Positions 1 to 9,404 are shown, counted from the first letter of the stretch. The stretch: 64,000 nucleotides of DNA from PBB1 sp040400875 (GCA_040400875.1 JBBAPK010000004.1:1-64000); one strand, 5' to 3'. Program-made: numbers and translations. Notes: a model not told the origin generated them from the letters alone.

Positions 1-1706
1 CGATGCTGATGCTCGTGATGAGCAACAACATGCTGCAGTTGTTCTTCGGCTGGGAAGCCGTGGGTTTGGTGTCGTACCTGCTGATCGGTTTCTACTACAC
101 CAAGCCAACGGCCATCGCGGCCAACATGAAGGCCTTCTTGGTCAATCGCGTCGGTGACTTCGGCTTCATCCTGGGCATTGGCCTGGTGGTGGCTTACGCC
201 GGCACGCTCAACTACGGTGAAGCCTTTGCCAAGGCCGATGAGCTGTCCAAGCTCACCTTGCCCGGCACCGAGTGGATGCTGGTCACGGTCATCTGCATCT
301 GCCTGTTCATCGGCGCCATGGGCAAGAGCGCGCAGTTCCCGCTGCACGTGTGGCTGCCCGATTCCATGGAAGGCCCGACACCTATTTCGGCGCTGATCCA
401 TGCGGCCACCATGGTCACCGCCGGCATCTTCATGGTCACGCGCATGTCGCCGCTGTTCGAGTTGTCCGACGCCGCGCTCAGCTTCGTGACGGTGATTGGC
501 GCCATCACCGCGCTGTTCATGGGCTTTCTCGGCATCATTCAAAACGACATCAAGCGGGTGGTGGCCTATTCCACCTTGTCTCAGCTGGGCTACATGACGG
601 TGGCGCTGGGCACTTCGGCCTACTCGGTGGCGGTGTTCCACCTGATGACGCACGCGTTCTTCAAGGCCTTGCTGTTCCTGGCTGCGGGCTCGGTGATCAT
701 CGGCATGCACCACGATCAGGACATCCGCAACATGGGCGGGCTGCGCAAGTACATGCCCATCACCTGGATCACTTCGCTGCTGGGTTCGCTGGCGCTGATC
801 GGAACGCCGCTGTTCTCGGGCTTTTATTCCAAGGACAGCATCATCGAGGCCGTTCACGCGAGCCATCTGTGGGGCTCAGGCTTTGCCTATTTCTCGGTGA
901 TCGCCGGCGTGTTCGTCACGGCGTTTTATTCGTTCCGGATGTACTTCCTCGTCTTCCACGGCAAGGAGAACTTCCGCAATAAGCCGTTTCCGGGCGAGCA
1001 CGATCATCACGACGCCCACGGTGACGCGCACGGCCATGAAGCCTCTCATGCGCATGCCGCGTCCCATGACGCCCACGGCCACGATGAAGGCCACGCCCAT
1101 GCCCACGAGCCGCACGAGTCACCGTGGGTGGTGACCATGCCGCTGATCCTGCTGGCCATCCCGTCGGTGCTGATCGGCTTCTTCACGATCGAGCCGATGC
1201 TTTACGGCGATTTCTTCAAGGACGCGGTGTTCATCAACTTTGAACACCATCCCGGCATGGAAGAACTGGCCCATGAGTTCCACGGTGCGCTTGCCATGGC
1301 GGTGCATGGCCTGAGTAGTCTGCCGTTCTGGCTGGCCTTGTCGGGCGTGGTGGTGGCCTTTGTGTTCTATCGCCTGAAGCCCGAGATTCCGGCGGCCATC
1401 GGCCGTGCGCTGTCGCCTGTGGTCACCGTGCTCGAGAACAAGTACTACATGGATTGGTTCAACGAGCATGTGCTGGCCGCTGGCGCGCGACTGCTCGGCC
1501 GGGGGCTGTGGAAGGGCGGCGATGTGGCCTTCATCGATGGGGCGCTGGTCAATGGCTCGGCACGTCTGATTGGCGCGATGTCGATGGTGGCCAGGCGGGT
1601 GCAGACCGGCTATCTGTACTGGTACGCGCTGGTGATGATCTTGGGCCTGATCGGCTTGATGACCTGGCAGTTGTGGCCCTATCTGGGCGGCTCGGTAGGG
1701 CGCTGA
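1..1706 (+). CDS. nuoL: NADH-quinone oxidoreductase subunit L (5' end outside window)
   Basis: Antiporter-like, proton-pumping membrane subunit at the distal end of complex I. The window starts inside the gene, in frame from base 3, so the first transmembrane helices are missing; 567 residues remain. The conserved antiporter core is present: the GKSAQFPLHVWLPDSMEGPT stretch at about residues 103-122 and the later YSTLSQLGYM segment. A histidine-rich insert (15 His in about 43 residues, encoded around 995-1120) lies in a loop between two helices. It is followed by nuoM after 26 bases and then nuoN, the usual end of a nuo operon. Identity is secure; the true start is upstream of the window. Confidence 0.97.
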   Translation, partial: MLMLVMSNNMLQLFFGWEAVGLVSYLLIGFYYTKPTAIAANMKAFLVNRVGDFGFILGIGLVVAYAGTLNYGEAFAKADELSKLTLPGTEWMLVTVICICLFIGAMGKSAQFPLHVWLPDSMEGPTPISALIHAATMVTAGIFMVTRMSPLFELSDAALSFVTVIGAITALFMGFLGIIQNDIKRVVAYSTLSQLGYMTVALGTSAYSVAVFHLMTHAFFKALLFLAAGSVIIGMHHDQDIRNMGGLRKYMPITWITSLLGSLALIGTPLFSGFYSKDSIIEAVHASHLWGSGFAYFSVIAGVFVTAFYSFRMYFLVFHGKENFRNKPFPGEHDHHDAHGDAHGHEASHAHAASHDAHGHDEGHAHAHEPHESPWVVTMPLILLAIPSVLIGFFTIEPMLYGDFFKDAVFINFEHHPGMEELAHEFHGALAMAVHGLSSLPFWLALSGVVVAFVFYRLKPEIPAAIGRALSPVVTVLENKYYMDWFNEHVLAAGARLLGRGLWKGGDVAFIDGALVNGSARLIGAMSMVARRVQTGYLYWYALVMILGLIGLMTWQLWPYLGGSVGR

Positions 1707-1732
1707 GCGCCGCCGGCACGGAGAACAAGAAC

Positions 1733-3208
1733 ATGGGTTTGTTGAGTCTGGCCATATGGCTGCCTATCCTGTCGGGCACGGTGCTTCTGGCACTGGGTCG
1801 CGACGAGCAAGTGAAGACGGTGCGCTGGTTTGCGCTGATCGCGTCGGTTGCGTCCTTCGTGGTGACCCTGCCTTTGATCTTCAGCTTCGATCCGGGCACG
1901 GCGCAGATGCAGTTTGTAGAAAGCCTGGCCTGGGTCGACCGCTTCAACGTGCGCTACCACCTGGGCGTCGATGGCATCTCGGTGTGGTTTGTGCTGCTGA
2001 CCTCGTTCATCACCGTCATCGTGGTGATCGCCGCCTGGGAGGTCATCACCGAACGCGTCAACCAGTACATGGGCGCGTTCCTGATCCTCTCGGGGATCAT
2101 GATCGGCGTGTTCTGCGCGCTTGACGGCCTGCTGTTCTATGTGTTCTTCGAGGCCACGCTGATCCCGATGTACATCATCATCGGTGTGTGGGGCGGCCCG
2201 CGCCGGGTCTACGCCGCATTCAAGTTCTTCTTGTACACGCTGGCCGGCTCGCTGCTGATGCTGATCGCGCTGATGTACCTGTATTTCAAGTCGGGCGGCA
2301 GTTTCGACCTGCTGACCTGGCACAAGCTGCCGCTGCCGATGTCGGTGCAAACGCTGCTGTTTTTTGCCTTCTTCGCAGCGTTCGCGGTCAAGGTGCCGAT
2401 GTGGCCGGTGCACACCTGGTTGCCCGACGCCCACGTCGAAGCGCCCACCGGCGGCTCGGTCGTGCTGGCGGCCATCATGCTCAAGCTCGGTGGCTACGGC
2501 TTTTTGCGGTTTTCGCTGCCCATCACACCCGACGCCAGCCATGAATGGGCCTGGTTCGTGATCGCGCTGTCGCTGATCGCGGTGATCTACATCGGTCTGG
2601 TGGCGCTGGTGCAGCAGGACATGAAAAAGCTGGTCGCCTATTCGTCGATTGCCCACATGGGTTTTGCCACGCTGGGCTTTTTCCTCTTCAACGAGCTGGG
2701 CGTGTCGGGCGCGTTGGTGCAGATGATCTCGCACGGCTTTGTCTCGGGCGCGATGTTCCTGTGCATCGGCGTTTTGTACGACCGGGTGCACTCACGCGAG
2801 ATTGCCAGCTACGGTGGCGTGGTCAACACCATGCCGACCTTTGCTGCCTTTGCGGTGTTCTTCGCGATGGCCAACTGCGGTCTTCCGGCGACGGCCGGAT
2901 TCGTGGGCGAGTGGATGGTCATCCTCGGCGCGGTGCAGGTCAACTTCTGGCTGGGCGCGCTGGCCGCCACCGCACTGGTCTTTGGCGCGGCTTACACCTT
3001 GTGGATGGTCAAGCGTGTTTACTTCGGGCCGGTCGCCAATCATCACGTGGCCGAGTTGTCTGACCTGAACGCGCGAGAAATTCTGATCATGACTGTGCTG
3101 GCCGTCGCCGTGTTGTGGATGGGCCTGTATCCGAAGCCATTTACCGACGTGATGCACGTCTCGGTGACCGAACTGCTGAAGCACGTGGCCGTGTCTAAGC
3201 TCAACTGA
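1733..3208 (+). CDS. nuoM: NADH-quinone oxidoreductase subunit M
   Basis: Second antiporter-like membrane subunit of complex I, 491 aa, close to the usual length of about 490-510. I chose the ATG at 1733 because it gives a normal hydrophobic N-terminus (MGLLSLAIWLPILSG). A longer reading frame upstream only overlaps nuoL in another frame. Visible family features are the conserved Glu-containing helix (LLFYVFFEATLIPMYIIIG), the KVPMWPVHTWLPDAHVEAPT block and the LVAYSSIAHMGF block, which carry the Lys/Glu residues of the proton channel. It is cotranscribed with nuoL (26-base gap) and nuoN (43-base gap). Confidence 0.97.
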   Translation: MGLLSLAIWLPILSGTVLLALGRDEQVKTVRWFALIASVASFVVTLPLIFSFDPGTAQMQFVESLAWVDRFNVRYHLGVDGISVWFVLLTSFITVIVVIAAWEVITERVNQYMGAFLILSGIMIGVFCALDGLLFYVFFEATLIPMYIIIGVWGGPRRVYAAFKFFLYTLAGSLLMLIALMYLYFKSGGSFDLLTWHKLPLPMSVQTLLFFAFFAAFAVKVPMWPVHTWLPDAHVEAPTGGSVVLAAIMLKLGGYGFLRFSLPITPDASHEWAWFVIALSLIAVIYIGLVALVQQDMKKLVAYSSIAHMGFATLGFFLFNELGVSGALVQMISHGFVSGAMFLCIGVLYDRVHSREIASYGGVVNTMPTFAAFAVFFAMANCGLPATAGFVGEWMVILGAVQVNFWLGALAATALVFGAAYTLWMVKRVYFGPVANHHVAELSDLNAREILIMTVLAVAVLWMGLYPKPFTDVMHVSVTELLKHVAVSKLN

Positions 3209-3251
3209 TGATCGACCGACACCTGTTGTTGGCGTGCTCCGAGCCCACCCC

Positions 3252-4733
3252 ATGAACGAGATGAACTGGCCCGTTTTATACCCCGAGATCTTCCTGCTGC
3301 TCGCGGCGTGTGTCGTGGCGCTGGTCGATTTGTGGTCCACAGATCCCAAGCGCACGCTGACCTATCGGCTCACGCAGGGCTCGCTCGCCGTCGTGGCGCT
3401 GATGTACTTGTCGCAATACAACGAAGGGCTGTCTTCCTATGCCATGCAGCGCATGGTGGTGTCCGACCCGATGGGCAACTTGCTGGCGTTCTTTGCTGCG
3501 GTGGCGGTGATGATCTCGCTGGCCTACGCCAGGCCCTATGCGGAAAGCCGAGACCTGCTCAAGGGCGAACTCTTCACCCTGAGCTTGTTCTCGCTGCTGG
3601 GCATCTTTGTGATGGTGTCTGCCAACAACTTTCTGGTCGTTTATCTCGGGCTCGAGCTGATGAGCTTGTCGCTCTACGCGCTGACCGCCATGCGCCGCGA
3701 CAGCCTGAACGCGACCGAGGCCGCGATGAAGTACTTCGTGCTGGGGGCGCTGGCCAGCGGCTTCTTGCTCTACGGCCTGTCGATGATGTACGGGGCCACG
3801 GGCTCGCTGGACATCGGCGAGGTCTTCAAGGCCATCGCCACCGGGCAGATCAACAAGGCGGTGCTGGTGTTCGGTGTGGTGTTCGTGGTGTCGGGCCTGG
3901 CCTTCAAGCTGGGTGCGGTGCCGTTTCACATGTGGGTTCCCGATGTGTACCAAGGCGCCCCCACGGCCATCACCTTGCTCATTGGTGGCGCGCCCAAGCT
4001 GGCTGCGTTTGCCATCACCATGCGATTGCTGGTCGAAGGGATGTCCGGCGTGGCCGAGCAGTGGCAGCAGATGCTCGTGGTGCTGGCCGTTGGTTCGATG
4101 GCGATTGGCAACCTGTCGGCCATCGCGCAAAGCAACCTCAAGCGCATGCTGGCTTACTCCACCATTGCCAACATGGGCTTCATGCTGCTGGGCCTCACGC
4201 CCACGGTCATTGGTGCCAACACGCTGTCGGCAGCCAATGGCTACAGCTCGGCCATGTTCTACATCGTCACCTATGTGCTGACCACGCTGGGCACCTTCGG
4301 CGTGATCATGCTGCTGTCGCGTCAGGGGTTCGAGTCCGAGAACATCGACGACCTCAAGGGCCTTGCTCGGCGCAGCCCCTGGTATGCCGGCGTGATGGCC
4401 ATCTTCATGTTTTCGCTGGCCGGCTTGCCGCCCACCGTGGGCTTTTATGCCAAGTTCAGCGTGCTGCAGGCCATCGTGGTCACCAACGTCACCGGCTACA
4501 TCGTGCTGGCGGTCGCCGCGGTGATGTTCTCGCTGATCGGCGCGTTCTACTACCTTCGCATCGTCAAGGTCATGTACTTTGATGAGCCCACCGACACCTC
4601 ACCCATCGCGGCATCGGGCGAGGTCAAGACCTTGCTGTCGCTCAATGGTGCAGCCGTGCTGCTCTTTGGTTTGCTGCCGGGCGGCTTGATGGCGTTGTGC
4701 GTGAACGCCATCGGCAAGGCGCTGACCACTTGA
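3252..4733 (+). CDS. nuoN: NADH-quinone oxidoreductase subunit N
   Basis: Third antiporter-like subunit of the complex I membrane arm, 493 aa, with many transmembrane helices. The start at 3252 (MNEMNWPVLYPEIFLL) matches typical NuoN N-termini better than the GTG at 3234. Diagnostic segments are VYLGLELMSLSLYAL (channel Glu), KLGAVPFHMWVPDVYQGAPT and MLAYSTIANMGFMLLG. It is the last gene of the nuo operon. A Nudix gene follows only 10 bases after the stop and may share the transcript. Confidence 0.97.
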   Translation: MNEMNWPVLYPEIFLLLAACVVALVDLWSTDPKRTLTYRLTQGSLAVVALMYLSQYNEGLSSYAMQRMVVSDPMGNLLAFFAAVAVMISLAYARPYAESRDLLKGELFTLSLFSLLGIFVMVSANNFLVVYLGLELMSLSLYALTAMRRDSLNATEAAMKYFVLGALASGFLLYGLSMMYGATGSLDIGEVFKAIATGQINKAVLVFGVVFVVSGLAFKLGAVPFHMWVPDVYQGAPTAITLLIGGAPKLAAFAITMRLLVEGMSGVAEQWQQMLVVLAVGSMAIGNLSAIAQSNLKRMLAYSTIANMGFMLLGLTPTVIGANTLSAANGYSSAMFYIVTYVLTTLGTFGVIMLLSRQGFESENIDDLKGLARRSPWYAGVMAIFMFSLAGLPPTVGFYAKFSVLQAIVVTNVTGYIVLAVAAVMFSLIGAFYYLRIVKVMYFDEPTDTSPIAASGEVKTLLSLNGAAVLLFGLLPGGLMALCVNAIGKALTT

Positions 4734-4743
4734 GGCTGCCCAC

Positions 4744-5382
4744 GTGAGCATGTGCGACGACCGCCCGATCGGTGCGGTTGCGGACTCACCCGACGACGCT
4801 CACCTGCGCGAAGACTTCGTCTGTTCAAAGCAGGTCTATCGCGGCAGATTCCTTGACGTGCGCCAGGACGAAGTTCGCCTGCCCGACGGCAACACCACGT
4901 TTCGCGAGTACATCGTTCATCCCGGCGCCGTCATGGTGGTGCCCATGCTCGATGACGGTCGCCTGATCGTCGAGCGCCAGTACCGATACCCCGTGGCGCG
5001 CGTGATGCTCGAGTTTCCCGCTGGCAAGCTCGAGTTCGGCGAGCCGCCGCTCGATTGCGCCATGCGTGAACTGGCTGAAGAGACCGGCTACCGCGCTGTC
5101 GAATGGGCGCGTGCCGGCATCCTGCACAACGCCATCGCCTACTCGACCGAAGGCATCGAGATCTGGTTTGCACGCGGTTTGACGCTGGGCTCACGGTCGC
5201 TCGACGAGGGTGAATTCGTCGATGTCGATGTCACCACGCTCGATGCGCTGGAGGCGGCAGCTCAGGCCGGAACGCTCACCGACGTCAAGACCCTGGTGGG
5301 CATGATGTGGCTGCGTGCCTGGCGCGAGGACCGCTGGGCGGTCACGTGGACACGTCCACCTGCGCTTGATGAGACACCCTGA
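4744..5382 (+). CDS. Nudix hydrolase, ADP-ribose pyrophosphatase type
   Basis: Predicted cytoplasmic Mg-dependent hydrolase of nucleoside-diphosphate sugars, most like ADP-ribose pyrophosphatases (NudF family), 212 aa. The Nudix box is intact at about residues 94-116 (G-x5-E-x7-R-E-L-x-E-E-x-G-Y). The preceding sequence (VERQYRYPVARVMLEFPAGK) is characteristic of ADP-ribose or GDP-sugar pyrophosphatases. The start is a GTG at 4744, with an ATG two codons later as an alternative. It lies 10 bases after nuoN and 6 bases before the DUF1178 gene, so it probably belongs to the tail of the nuo transcript. The exact substrate cannot be read from sequence. Confidence 0.88.
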   Translation: MSMCDDRPIGAVADSPDDAHLREDFVCSKQVYRGRFLDVRQDEVRLPDGNTTFREYIVHPGAVMVVPMLDDGRLIVERQYRYPVARVMLEFPAGKLEFGEPPLDCAMRELAEETGYRAVEWARAGILHNAIAYSTEGIEIWFARGLTLGSRSLDEGEFVDVDVTTLDALEAAAQAGTLTDVKTLVGMMWLRAWREDRWAVTWTRPPALDETP

Positions 5383-5388
5383 GCCCTG

Positions 5389-5898
5389 ATGAAGGTCTTG
5401 AACCTGTGCTGTTCGGCACAGCACCACTTCGAAGGTTGGTTCGCATCAGAGGCTGACTACGCCGCCCAGCTCGAGAAAAATCTGGTGGGCTGCCCGCTTT
5501 GTGGCGACACCCAGATTCAGCGTTTGCCGTCAGCGCCGCACGTGCTGACCTCGTCCACGCGTGCGACAGCACCGGTGCATGAGACAGGTGGCGCCGCCGC
5601 GTTGGCGGCCCGTTCCAGCACGTCTGCTTCTTCTCAAACGCTGCCGGTGAGTGCTGCGCAAGCCGATCCGCAAGCCTTGCAGCAGGCCTGGATGCAAGCG
5701 GTGCAGCACGTGATCGACAACACCGATGACGTGGGTGGACAGTTCGCCGAAGAAGCGCGCCGCATGCACTACGGCGAGGCGAAAGAGCGCCCCATACGAG
5801 GCGAAGCCACCGTGGATGAAGCTGCGGCTTTGCGCGACGAGGGCATCGAGATTGCCGTGCTGCCCTTGCCTGCGGCGATGAAGGGCTCGGTTCAGTAG
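5389..5898 (+). CDS. DUF1178 family protein
   Basis: Conserved proteobacterial protein of unknown function, 169 aa. The N-terminus (MKVLNLCCSAQHHFEGWF) and the CPLCGD pair at about residues 35-40 are typical of DUF1178 and suggest a small zinc-binding site. The middle is Ala/Ser-rich and probably disordered. The C-terminal half has the family signature EEARRMHYGEAKERPIRGEA followed by an acidic helix. It starts 6 bases after the Nudix gene, on the same strand. No biochemical function is claimed. Confidence 0.88.
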   Translation: MKVLNLCCSAQHHFEGWFASEADYAAQLEKNLVGCPLCGDTQIQRLPSAPHVLTSSTRATAPVHETGGAAALAARSSTSASSQTLPVSAAQADPQALQQAWMQAVQHVIDNTDDVGGQFAEEARRMHYGEAKERPIRGEATVDEAAALRDEGIEIAVLPLPAAMKGSVQ

Positions 5899-5918
5899 CC
5901 TGGCCCGCGCGCCAGACC

Positions 5919-6374
5919 TCAGGCCTTGGCTGAGGTGCTTGCCGTGTCTTTGTGGGCCTTGTAAAGGCGCCAGCGAACATGCACCGAGCAGGCGGCAAAA
6001 AGAATCACGCACAGCGCAATCTCGATCCAGGCCAGGGTGGCGCTCAGGCCGCCGTCGCCACTGGCGCGGATGACCCCCTCGATGAAATACAGCCAGATCA
6101 TCAAGCTCACCCAGCGGTAGGTGTACATGCGGTTTTTCAGCAGCCCGATCAGCGGAATCGCCAGTGGCAGCACCTTGATGACCAGCGTGCGGTTGCCGGT
6201 GGGTGCCAGCACCAGTTCCCAAGCGAGTCCCAGAACAATCAGCCCGAGCAGGCTGCCCACCGCCGCAGCGCGCGTCCACCTCACCATCCCAGGCAGCGCA
6301 GCCTCGACATCGTGGGCGGCGGGTGGAATGGCGTTGGCAGCGGGCGGGGTCTGTGGGGTCATCGCTGGCATCAT
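5919..6374 (-). CDS. DUF2069 family membrane protein
   Basis: Small inner-membrane protein, about 151 aa, with a proline/alanine-rich N-terminus and four predicted hydrophobic segments (for example SLLGLIVLGLAWELVLAP and LPLAIPLIGLLK). The segment YTYRWVSLMIWLYFIEGV is characteristic of DUF2069. I chose the ATG at 6374; the in-frame codon at 6398 would overlap the divergent yihY gene. Only 8 bases separate this start from that of yihY. It converges on the DUF1178 gene with a 20-base gap. Function unknown. Confidence 0.82.
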   Translation of the reverse strand: MMPAMTPQTPPAANAIPPAAHDVEAALPGMVRWTRAAAVGSLLGLIVLGLAWELVLAPTGNRTLVIKVLPLAIPLIGLLKNRMYTYRWVSLMIWLYFIEGVIRASGDGGLSATLAWIEIALCVILFAACSVHVRWRLYKAHKDTASTSAKA

Positions 6375-6382
6375 AGCTATCG

Positions 6383-7630
6383 ATGGAGTCCCGCCCAAGA
6401 TTGAAGGTCACTGACGTTGAGGCGTGGCGCGAGCGCGTGGCACTGTGGTTGCTGGCGCTTCGCACCTGGCCGTGGATAGACACCGCACGCACGCTCAAGC
6501 AGCGTTTTCGCGAAGACCACCTGGGCTTGACCGCGGGCAGCCTGACCTTCACCACGCTGATCTCTTTGGTGCCGCTGGTCACTGTGATGCTGGCGGTGTT
6601 TTCGGCCTTCCCGATGTTCGCCACCTTTCAGGGCGATCTCGAGAAGTACCTCATGCAAGCGCTGGTGCCGCCCAATATCGCCAAGCCGGTGCTGGCGTCG
6701 CTCACGCAGTTTGCGGCCAAGGCGCAGCAGCTCGGCGCGGCAGGTCTGGTCATTCTCGTGATCACGGCGCTCACGTTGATGCTCACCATCGACCGCACGC
6801 TCAACGAGATCTGGCGTGTGCGCACCGCGCGCCCGATCGCGCAGCGCGTGCTGGTGTACTGGGCCGCAGCCACCCTGGGCCCGCTGCTGCTGGGACTGAG
6901 CTTGAGCGTGAGCTCGTACCTGATTTCCGCCTCGCGTGGATTCGTGGGCGTACTGCCCGGGGGGGTGGGGCTGATGCTGCTGTTGTTCGGGCTGGGCGTT
7001 CAATGGGTGGGTGCGACCGCGCTGTTTCGCTACGTGCCCAACACCCATGTGCGCTGGGCGCATGCGCTGGCCGGTGGCTTGTTTGTGGCGCTGGGCTTCG
7101 AAATCGCCAAGCGGCTGCTCGGCTGGTATTTGCATCAAGTGCCGTCGTATTCCACGGTCTACGGCGCCTTCGCCACGGTGCCCATCTTTCTGATCTGGCT
7201 TTACCTTGGTTGGGTCATCGTCTTGCTGGGTGCAGTGATCGCCGCTTACGCGCCGACGCTTGCGTTGCGCGTGGTGCCGCGCAGTCACGTTGCGGGCCAT
7301 CGGTTCGAGCTGGCGGTGTCGGTGCTGCGCGAGTTGGCCGCAGCGCGCAAGTCCGATCGGCGCGGTCTGGACTTGCATCACATTGCGCACTGCCTTAACA
7401 CCGACCCCTTGCGGGTCGAACCGGCGCTCGACGGGCTGATGGCCATTGGCTGGGTGGGGCGGCTTGAGGAAGACGGTGCCGCACGGCACGTGCTGCTTTG
7501 CGATCCCGATGAAACCCTGGCGCAGCCACTGCTGGCGTCGGTGTTGCTCGATCCATCCGAGGCGCTGGCAGGCTTTTGGAGGCGCGCCAATTTCAGCGCC
7601 ATGACGGTACGCGATTTGATCGTTCAATGA
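6383..7630 (+). CDS. yihY: YihY/BrkB family inner-membrane protein
   Basis: Member of the YihY (formerly 'ribonuclease BN') / virulence factor BrkB family, 415 aa, with six transmembrane helices in the first 290 residues and a soluble C-terminal region. Family marks are HLGLTAGSLTFTTLISLVP near residue 45 (the AxSLxFxxLLSLxPL signature) and YSTVYGAFATVPIFLIWLYL. The C-terminal 120 residues resemble a winged-helix extension common in betaproteobacterial members. The biochemical role of the family is unsettled; the old RNase BN assignment is known to be wrong. The gene is divergent from the DUF2069 gene, with starts 8 bases apart. Confidence 0.9.
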   Translation: MESRPRLKVTDVEAWRERVALWLLALRTWPWIDTARTLKQRFREDHLGLTAGSLTFTTLISLVPLVTVMLAVFSAFPMFATFQGDLEKYLMQALVPPNIAKPVLASLTQFAAKAQQLGAAGLVILVITALTLMLTIDRTLNEIWRVRTARPIAQRVLVYWAAATLGPLLLGLSLSVSSYLISASRGFVGVLPGGVGLMLLLFGLGVQWVGATALFRYVPNTHVRWAHALAGGLFVALGFEIAKRLLGWYLHQVPSYSTVYGAFATVPIFLIWLYLGWVIVLLGAVIAAYAPTLALRVVPRSHVAGHRFELAVSVLRELAAARKSDRRGLDLHHIAHCLNTDPLRVEPALDGLMAIGWVGRLEEDGAARHVLLCDPDETLAQPLLASVLLDPSEALAGFWRRANFSAMTVRDLIVQ

Positions 7631-7712
7631 ACTTGTGCGTTCGTTGGCGCCACGCCAATGGGCCTCTTTGCGTCTATATTGGCCCGTCGTTCGCTCGTAT
7701 GAGGAGGCATCC

Positions 7713-8192
7713 ATGAAAGTCACTCAGATCCTGGCCGCCAAAGGCGGAACGCTCTACACCGTCAATCCCGACACGCCGCTGTCGGAAGCCCTGCACAACA
7801 TGGCCGGGTTGGACGTGGGTTCGCTGGCGGTCATGGAGTACGGCGATCTCGTGGGCATGCTCACCTTTCGCGAAGTGATCCAGTCGATCGACCGCAATGG
7901 CGGCAAGGTGGGCGACCTGATCGTTCGCTCGGTGATGGACGATCACCCCATCACCTGCACGCCCGACACCGAGCTCGATGAGGTGCGGCGCATGATGCTG
8001 GAGCACCACGCGCGCTACCTGCCCGTGATGACCCAGCGCGTGCTGATGGGCGTGATCTCGTTTTATGACGTGGCCAAGGCGGTGGTCGACGCGCAGGATT
8101 TCGAAAACCGACTGCTCAAGGCCTACATCCGTGACTGGCCTGCCAGTGAGCCTAAAGACGATATTCCCGCCATTGAAACTCCGGCGTCCTGA
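7713..8192 (+). CDS. CBS-domain pair protein
   Basis: Stand-alone tandem CBS-domain protein of 159 aa, a Bateman module expected to bind an adenosyl ligand and act as an energy or redox sensor. Repeat 1 spans about residues 8-65 (VNPDTPLSEALHNM ... VGMLTFREVIQ). Repeat 2 spans about residues 75-135 (VMDDHPITCTPDTELDEVRR ... MGVISFYDVAKAVVD). A strong Shine-Dalgarno GAGGAGG at 7701-7707 supports the ATG at 7713; the longer upstream frame has no such signal. The stop is 3 bases before the aroC start, so the two are very likely cotranscribed. The partner protein is unknown. Confidence 0.9.
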   Translation: MKVTQILAAKGGTLYTVNPDTPLSEALHNMAGLDVGSLAVMEYGDLVGMLTFREVIQSIDRNGGKVGDLIVRSVMDDHPITCTPDTELDEVRRMMLEHHARYLPVMTQRVLMGVISFYDVAKAVVDAQDFENRLLKAYIRDWPASEPKDDIPAIETPAS

Positions 8193-8195
8193 ACC

Positions 8196-9299
8196 ATGGC
8201 AGGCAGCACCCTCGGTCATCTTTTCTGCGTCACCAATTTCGGCGAATCACACGGCCCGGCCATCGGTTGCGTGATCGATGGCTGCCCGCCTGGCCTGACT
8301 TTGAGCGAGGCCGACATCCAGCCCGAACTCGACCGTCGCCGCCCCGGCACCAGCCGCCACGTCACCCAGCGCAACGAGCCCGACGCAGTCGAGATCCTGT
8401 CCGGTGTCTACGAGGGCCGCACCACGGGCACACCGATCTGCCTGCTGATTCGCAACACCGACCAGCGCAGCAAGGACTACGGCAACATCGTGCAGACCTT
8501 TCGCCCTGGTCACGCCGACTACACCTACTGGCACAAGTACGGTCTGCGCGATCCGCGCGGTGGTGGGCGTTCGTCGGCGCGCATGACTGCGCCCATGGTC
8601 GGTGCCGCGGCGGTGGCCAAGAAGTGGCTGCGTGAGCACCACGGCGTCAGCTTCAGCGGCCACATGTCGCAGCTCGGTGACATCACCATCCCGTTCGAGT
8701 CGCTCGAGCACATTCCCAACAACCCGTTCTTCGCGGCCAACACCAGCGACATCGCGCGGCTCGAGGCCTACATGGACGATCTGCGCAAGGCCGGCGACTC
8801 CTGCGGCGCGCGCATCGAGGTGGCCGCGCGCGGCGTGCCGGTGGGCTGGGGCGAGCCGCTGTTCGACAAGCTTGATGCCGACATCGCCCACGCGATGATG
8901 GGCATCAACGCAGTCAAGGGCGTGGAGATCGGCGCGGGCTTTGCCAGCACCGCCCAGCGCGGCACCACGCACGGCGATGCGCTCACACCCGAGGGCTTTG
9001 TGGGCAACAACGCCGGCGGCGTGCTCGGCGGCATTTCCACCGGGCAAGACATCACCGTGTCCATCGCCATCAAGCCCACCAGCTCGATCCGCAGCCCGCG
9101 CCCGTCCATCGACCTCGAGGGCCAGCCGGCCACTGTGGAAACCTTCGGCCGCCACGACCCTTGCGTGGGCATCCGCGCCACGCCAATTGCCGAAGCCATG
9201 CTCGCGCTGGTGCTGATGGATCACGCCTTGCGCCACCGCGCGCAGTGCGGCGATGTTTCGGTGCCCACGCCGCGCATTGCGGCTGCTCAACCGCGCTGA
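8196..9299 (+). CDS. aroC: Chorismate synthase
   Basis: Catalyses the last shikimate-pathway step, conversion of 5-enolpyruvylshikimate-3-phosphate to chorismate, using reduced FMN. The 367 aa length is normal. Signatures present are GESHGPAIGCVIDGCPPG at residues 12-29, the RDPRGGGRSSARMT segment near 120-133 and GISTGQDI in the C-terminal third. The start ATG at 8196 follows the CBS gene directly. A long antisense open frame over this gene is a high-GC shadow. Confidence 0.98.
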   Translation: MAGSTLGHLFCVTNFGESHGPAIGCVIDGCPPGLTLSEADIQPELDRRRPGTSRHVTQRNEPDAVEILSGVYEGRTTGTPICLLIRNTDQRSKDYGNIVQTFRPGHADYTYWHKYGLRDPRGGGRSSARMTAPMVGAAAVAKKWLREHHGVSFSGHMSQLGDITIPFESLEHIPNNPFFAANTSDIARLEAYMDDLRKAGDSCGARIEVAARGVPVGWGEPLFDKLDADIAHAMMGINAVKGVEIGAGFASTAQRGTTHGDALTPEGFVGNNAGGVLGGISTGQDITVSIAIKPTSSIRSPRPSIDLEGQPATVETFGRHDPCVGIRATPIAEAMLALVLMDHALRHRAQCGDVSVPTPRIAAAQPR

Positions 9300-9404
9300 G
9301 TCGGCCGCAGGGTGCGGCTGCGCCTGCCGCTGCGGCGGGAATAGCAGCCCATCCACCCGTTGTTCGCGCGCAGGGCCCTGAGCTGCGGTGACACACTCGG
9401 GCCC

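Noticed and set aside
1679..2791. A 370-codon open frame antisense to nuoM.
   Set aside because: Shadow of a highly conserved membrane gene; Gln/His/Arg-rich with no family features.
9300..9404. GC-rich inverted repeats after aroC as a terminator.
   Set aside because: Several short pairings are possible but no T-run follows any of them.
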